A stretch of 64,000 nucleotides of DNA from contig NZ_CP146608.1 of NCBI RefSeq assembly GCF_037113415.1, positions 3,443,001 through 3,507,000 of the forward strand, in the 5' to 3' direction. Position 1 is the stretch's first letter. Each line of letters opens with the position of its first letter. Source of the stretch: Devosia sp. XK-2. GTDB lineage: Bacteria; Pseudomonadota; Alphaproteobacteria; Rhizobiales; Devosiaceae. The position numbers and the translations under genes are program-made. The notes below the pieces were generated by a model. The model did not search any database. It saw only the letters and a program-made list of their open reading frames with translations, and had not been told where the DNA came from. Below, piece by piece: positions 62,074-64,000 of this stretch.

Positions 62074-63060
62074 TCAGGCTTCCCTTTTGAGCGGGCGGGA
62101 CATCAATCCCGCAACAATAGCTGCAATATCCGCCTTGCCGGCAACTACGGCATCGACCGCGTCGATCAGCGGTGCATCGATCCCCAGACTCTTGGCCAGC
62201 GCCGCCGCAACCGGTGCGGTGGCCACGCCCTCAGCCAGCTTGGCACCGGACGCGACAATATCGTGGGTGGCCCGGCCGGCGCCCAGCGCCATGCCGAATT
62301 GATAGTTTCGCGATTGCACCGAAGTGCAGGTCAAGGCCAGATCGCCCAGCCCGGCAAGCCCAGTCAGCGTATGGGCCGAGCCGCCCATGGCGGTGACCAC
62401 CCGCGCCATTTCCGCATAGCCTCGCGCTATCAATGCAGCGCGCGCCGATGCCCCCAAACTGGCGCCGTCCACGGCGCCGCAGGCCAGAGCATAGACATTT
62501 TTGAGCGCGCCGGCGATCTCCACCCCGATCCGGTCATCAGCCGCATAGGGCCGGAAACTGGGACCGGCCAGCGCCGCTGCGAGATCCGAAGTATCGCTGG
62601 CATCGTCCCCTGCCAACGTCACCGCCGTCGGCCGACCGGCCGCAACATCGGCCGCAAAACTGGGACCGGACAGCACATAGGGTATGGCCTCTGGCGCCAT
62701 ATCGAGGAGAATCTCGCTCTGTCGCGCCAGCGTGCCAGTCTCCAACCCCTTGGCCGACAGCACGACCGGCCTGCCCGCCAGCAGATCGGGTTCGAGGCCA
62801 GAGAGCAATGTGCGCGTCGATTGCGCCGGCACTGCCAGGATAACAATATCGGCCGGGTCCAATCGATCCGTCGCCACAATATCGGGGAGCAGGCCCTGCC
62901 CCGGCAATGCCGATGCGTTGACATGATCCCTATTGATGGCCTGAGCCTGCTCGGCGGTGCGGACCACCAGCCTGGTTTGCCGCCCGGCCATGGCAGCCGC
63001 CTGCGCCAGGGCCGTACCCCAGGCGCCGCCGCCGATCACCGCTGTGGTTTCAAGCCGCAT
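62074..63060 (-). CDS. gpsA: Glycerol-3-phosphate dehydrogenase [NAD(P)+]
   Basis: 328 residues. [16 protein letters not shown] (about 8–23) binds NAD(P); [24 protein letters not shown] and [17 protein letters not shown] (catalytic Lys) are GpsA signatures. Makes glycerol-3-phosphate for phospholipids. ATG 63060 overlaps the tsaD end by 11 bases. Confidence 0.96.
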   Translation of the reverse strand: MRLETTAVIGGGAWGTALAQAAAMAGRQTRLVVRTAEQAQAINRDHVNASALPGQGLLPDIVATDRLDPADIVILAVPAQSTRTLLSGLEPDLLAGRPVVLSAKGLETGTLARQSEILLDMAPEAIPYVLSGPSFAADVAAGRPTAVTLAGDDASDTSDLAAALAGPSFRPYAADDRIGVEIAGALKNVYALACGAVDGASLGASARAALIARGYAEMARVVTAMGGSAHTLTGLAGLGDLALTCTSVQSRNYQFGMALGAGRATHDIVASGAKLAEGVATAPVAAALAKSLGIDAPLIDAVDAVVAGKADIAAIVAGLMSRPLKREA

Positions 63061-64000
63061 CTGCTCCCACCTTCATGCCGGGTGCATCGAGCGGCCAGCG
63101 CGGCCGCGCTTCGACCGCCAGCCCGTCGACCGCGCCCAGCGCTAGCCGTTCGGCCCCTGCCCAGGCCACCATGGCACCATTATCGGTGCAAAGGCCAATC
63201 GGTGGCACGACAAGCCTTGCGCCCATCTCCGCGGTCACGGTCTGCAGCGCTCCAGCAATAGCCCGATTGGCCGCCACGCCACCCGCCACCACCAATTGTG
63301 GCGCAGCCTCCGGCAATTCCGCTCCGAACCGCTCCAGCGCCTGGCGCGCACGCACCGCGATAATCTCGGTCACCGCCGCCTGAAAGCTGGCAGCGATATC
63401 GGCCACATCCTGGTCGCTCAAAGGCGCCAGCGCCTCGGCCTGCAGCCGCACGGCCGTTTTGAGCCCGGAAAAGGAAAAGTCCAACCGCTGCTCGCGCAGG
63501 AGCGGACGCGGAAATTTGAAGCGGCCGGCATCGCCAGATTGTGCGATTTTCTCCACTGCAGGTCCGCCGGGATGCCCCAGGCTCAAGAGCTTGGCGACCT
63601 TGTCGAAAGCTTCGCCCAAAGCGTCGTCGATGGTCCCGCCCCAGCGCTCGTAATCGCCCACGCCGCGCACCAGCACGAACTGGCTGTGTCCGCCCGACAC
63701 CAGCAGCATGAGATAAGGAAATTGCACGTGATCGGTCAGCCGCGCGGTCAACGCATGGCCTTCGAGGTGATTGACGGCAATCAACGGCTTGTAGAGCGAC
63801 GCGGCCAGCGCCTTGCCCGTGGTCAATCCCACCAGCACGCCGCCGATCAGCCCGGGCCCAGCCGTTGCCGCAATCGCGTCGACCTCGCCCAGCGCAATCC
63901 CGGCCTCGTCCGCTGCCTGAGCGATAATGTGGTCAAGCCATTCCACATGGGCCCGCGCCGCCAGTTCCGGCACCACCCCGCCAAAGGCGGCATGCTCATC
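63050..64000 (-). CDS. tsaD: tRNA threonylcarbamoyltransferase subunit TsaD, N-terminus outside window
   Basis: 316 residues present; the gene enters from the right edge reading [18 protein letters not shown]. Metal-binding NHLEGH (HxxxH) and [11 protein letters not shown], plus the late TDNGAMVAW, identify the Kae1/TsaD family. With TsaB/TsaE it forms t6A37 on tRNAs, the substrate that MtaB (57344–58606) later modifies. The start codon is beyond 64000. Confidence 0.96.
   Translation of the reverse strand, partial: DEHAAFGGVVPELAARAHVEWLDHIIAQAADEAGIALGEVDAIAATAGPGLIGGVLVGLTTGKALAASLYKPLIAVNHLEGHALTARLTDHVQFPYLMLLVSGGHSQFVLVRGVGDYERWGGTIDDALGEAFDKVAKLLSLGHPGGPAVEKIAQSGDAGRFKFPRPLLREQRLDFSFSGLKTAVRLQAEALAPLSDQDVADIAASFQAAVTEIIAVRARQALERFGAELPEAAPQLVVAGGVAANRAIAGALQTVTAEMGARLVVPPIGLCTDNGAMVAWAGAERLALGAVDGLAVEARPRWPLDAPGMKVGADAA

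Overview
The window reads as the chromosome of an alphaproteobacterium of the order Hyphomicrobiales. Protein sequences and gene order (dapF–mtaB–ftsY–yciB, tsaD–gpsA–YCII–EVE, ffh–rpsP) suggest Devosia or a close relative. That placement is inference from sequence feel, not a search. GC is high throughout except around 8055–8663. No transposase, integrase, phage gene or CRISPR array was seen. Both ends cut genes: asd at the left, tsaD at the right.

Left part (1–11.7 kb) is mostly single housekeeping and accessory genes. It holds asd with a possible Thr/Lys-rich leader peptide, a BaiN-like flavoprotein, a PagL-like lipid A deacylase, a luciferase-like flavoprotein and a diguanylate cyclase. 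It also holds a membrane ClpP-like protein paired with a coiled-coil membrane protein, and a TetR/SDR divergent pair around a perfect palindrome. It ends with tRNA-Ala(CGC).

The middle (11.7–41.2 kb) is an uptake and catabolism region in three blocks. (a) A TAXI-type TRAP transporter (SBP, fused permease, DUF1850) lies downstream of a DctB/DctD-like two-component pair. The gap between them carries a consensus sigma-54 promoter and two similar near-palindromes 32 bp apart. (b) A sugar block holds an SDR, a DHDPS-family aldolase, a lactonase-like amidohydrolase, an IlvD/Edd dehydratase, a Gfo/Idh dehydrogenase, an FCD-type GntR regulator, a cytoplasmic GH39-like glycosidase and a five-gene oligopeptide/oligosaccharide ABC transporter. 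Five copies of an 11-bp motif, TTGTC[A/G]ATAA[T/A], sit in its two control regions. The enzymes fit import of an oligosaccharide, hydrolysis, oxidation to a lactone, ring opening, dehydration and aldol cleavage; the substrate is unknown. (c) A glycerol-3-phosphate block holds ugpBAEC, ugpQ, a DeoR-family repressor and a HAD phosphatase. It is divergent from a Na/Pi cotransporter, with two TGTTC-N4-GAACA palindromes between.

The right part (41.2–64 kb) is mainly core metabolism and translation/secretion: a FadR-like regulator with an M20 peptidase, deoD, argC, leuD–GNAT–RidA–CPBP–leuB, rpsP–ffh, dapF–mtaB–ftsY–yciB, and EVE–YCII–gpsA–tsaD. A cupin-like (JmjC-type) protein and a FemAB-like GNAT form a four-base-overlapping pair. 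Intergenic gaps here carry short palindromic repeats, and one 82-bp-period tandem repeat lies next to the EVE gene.
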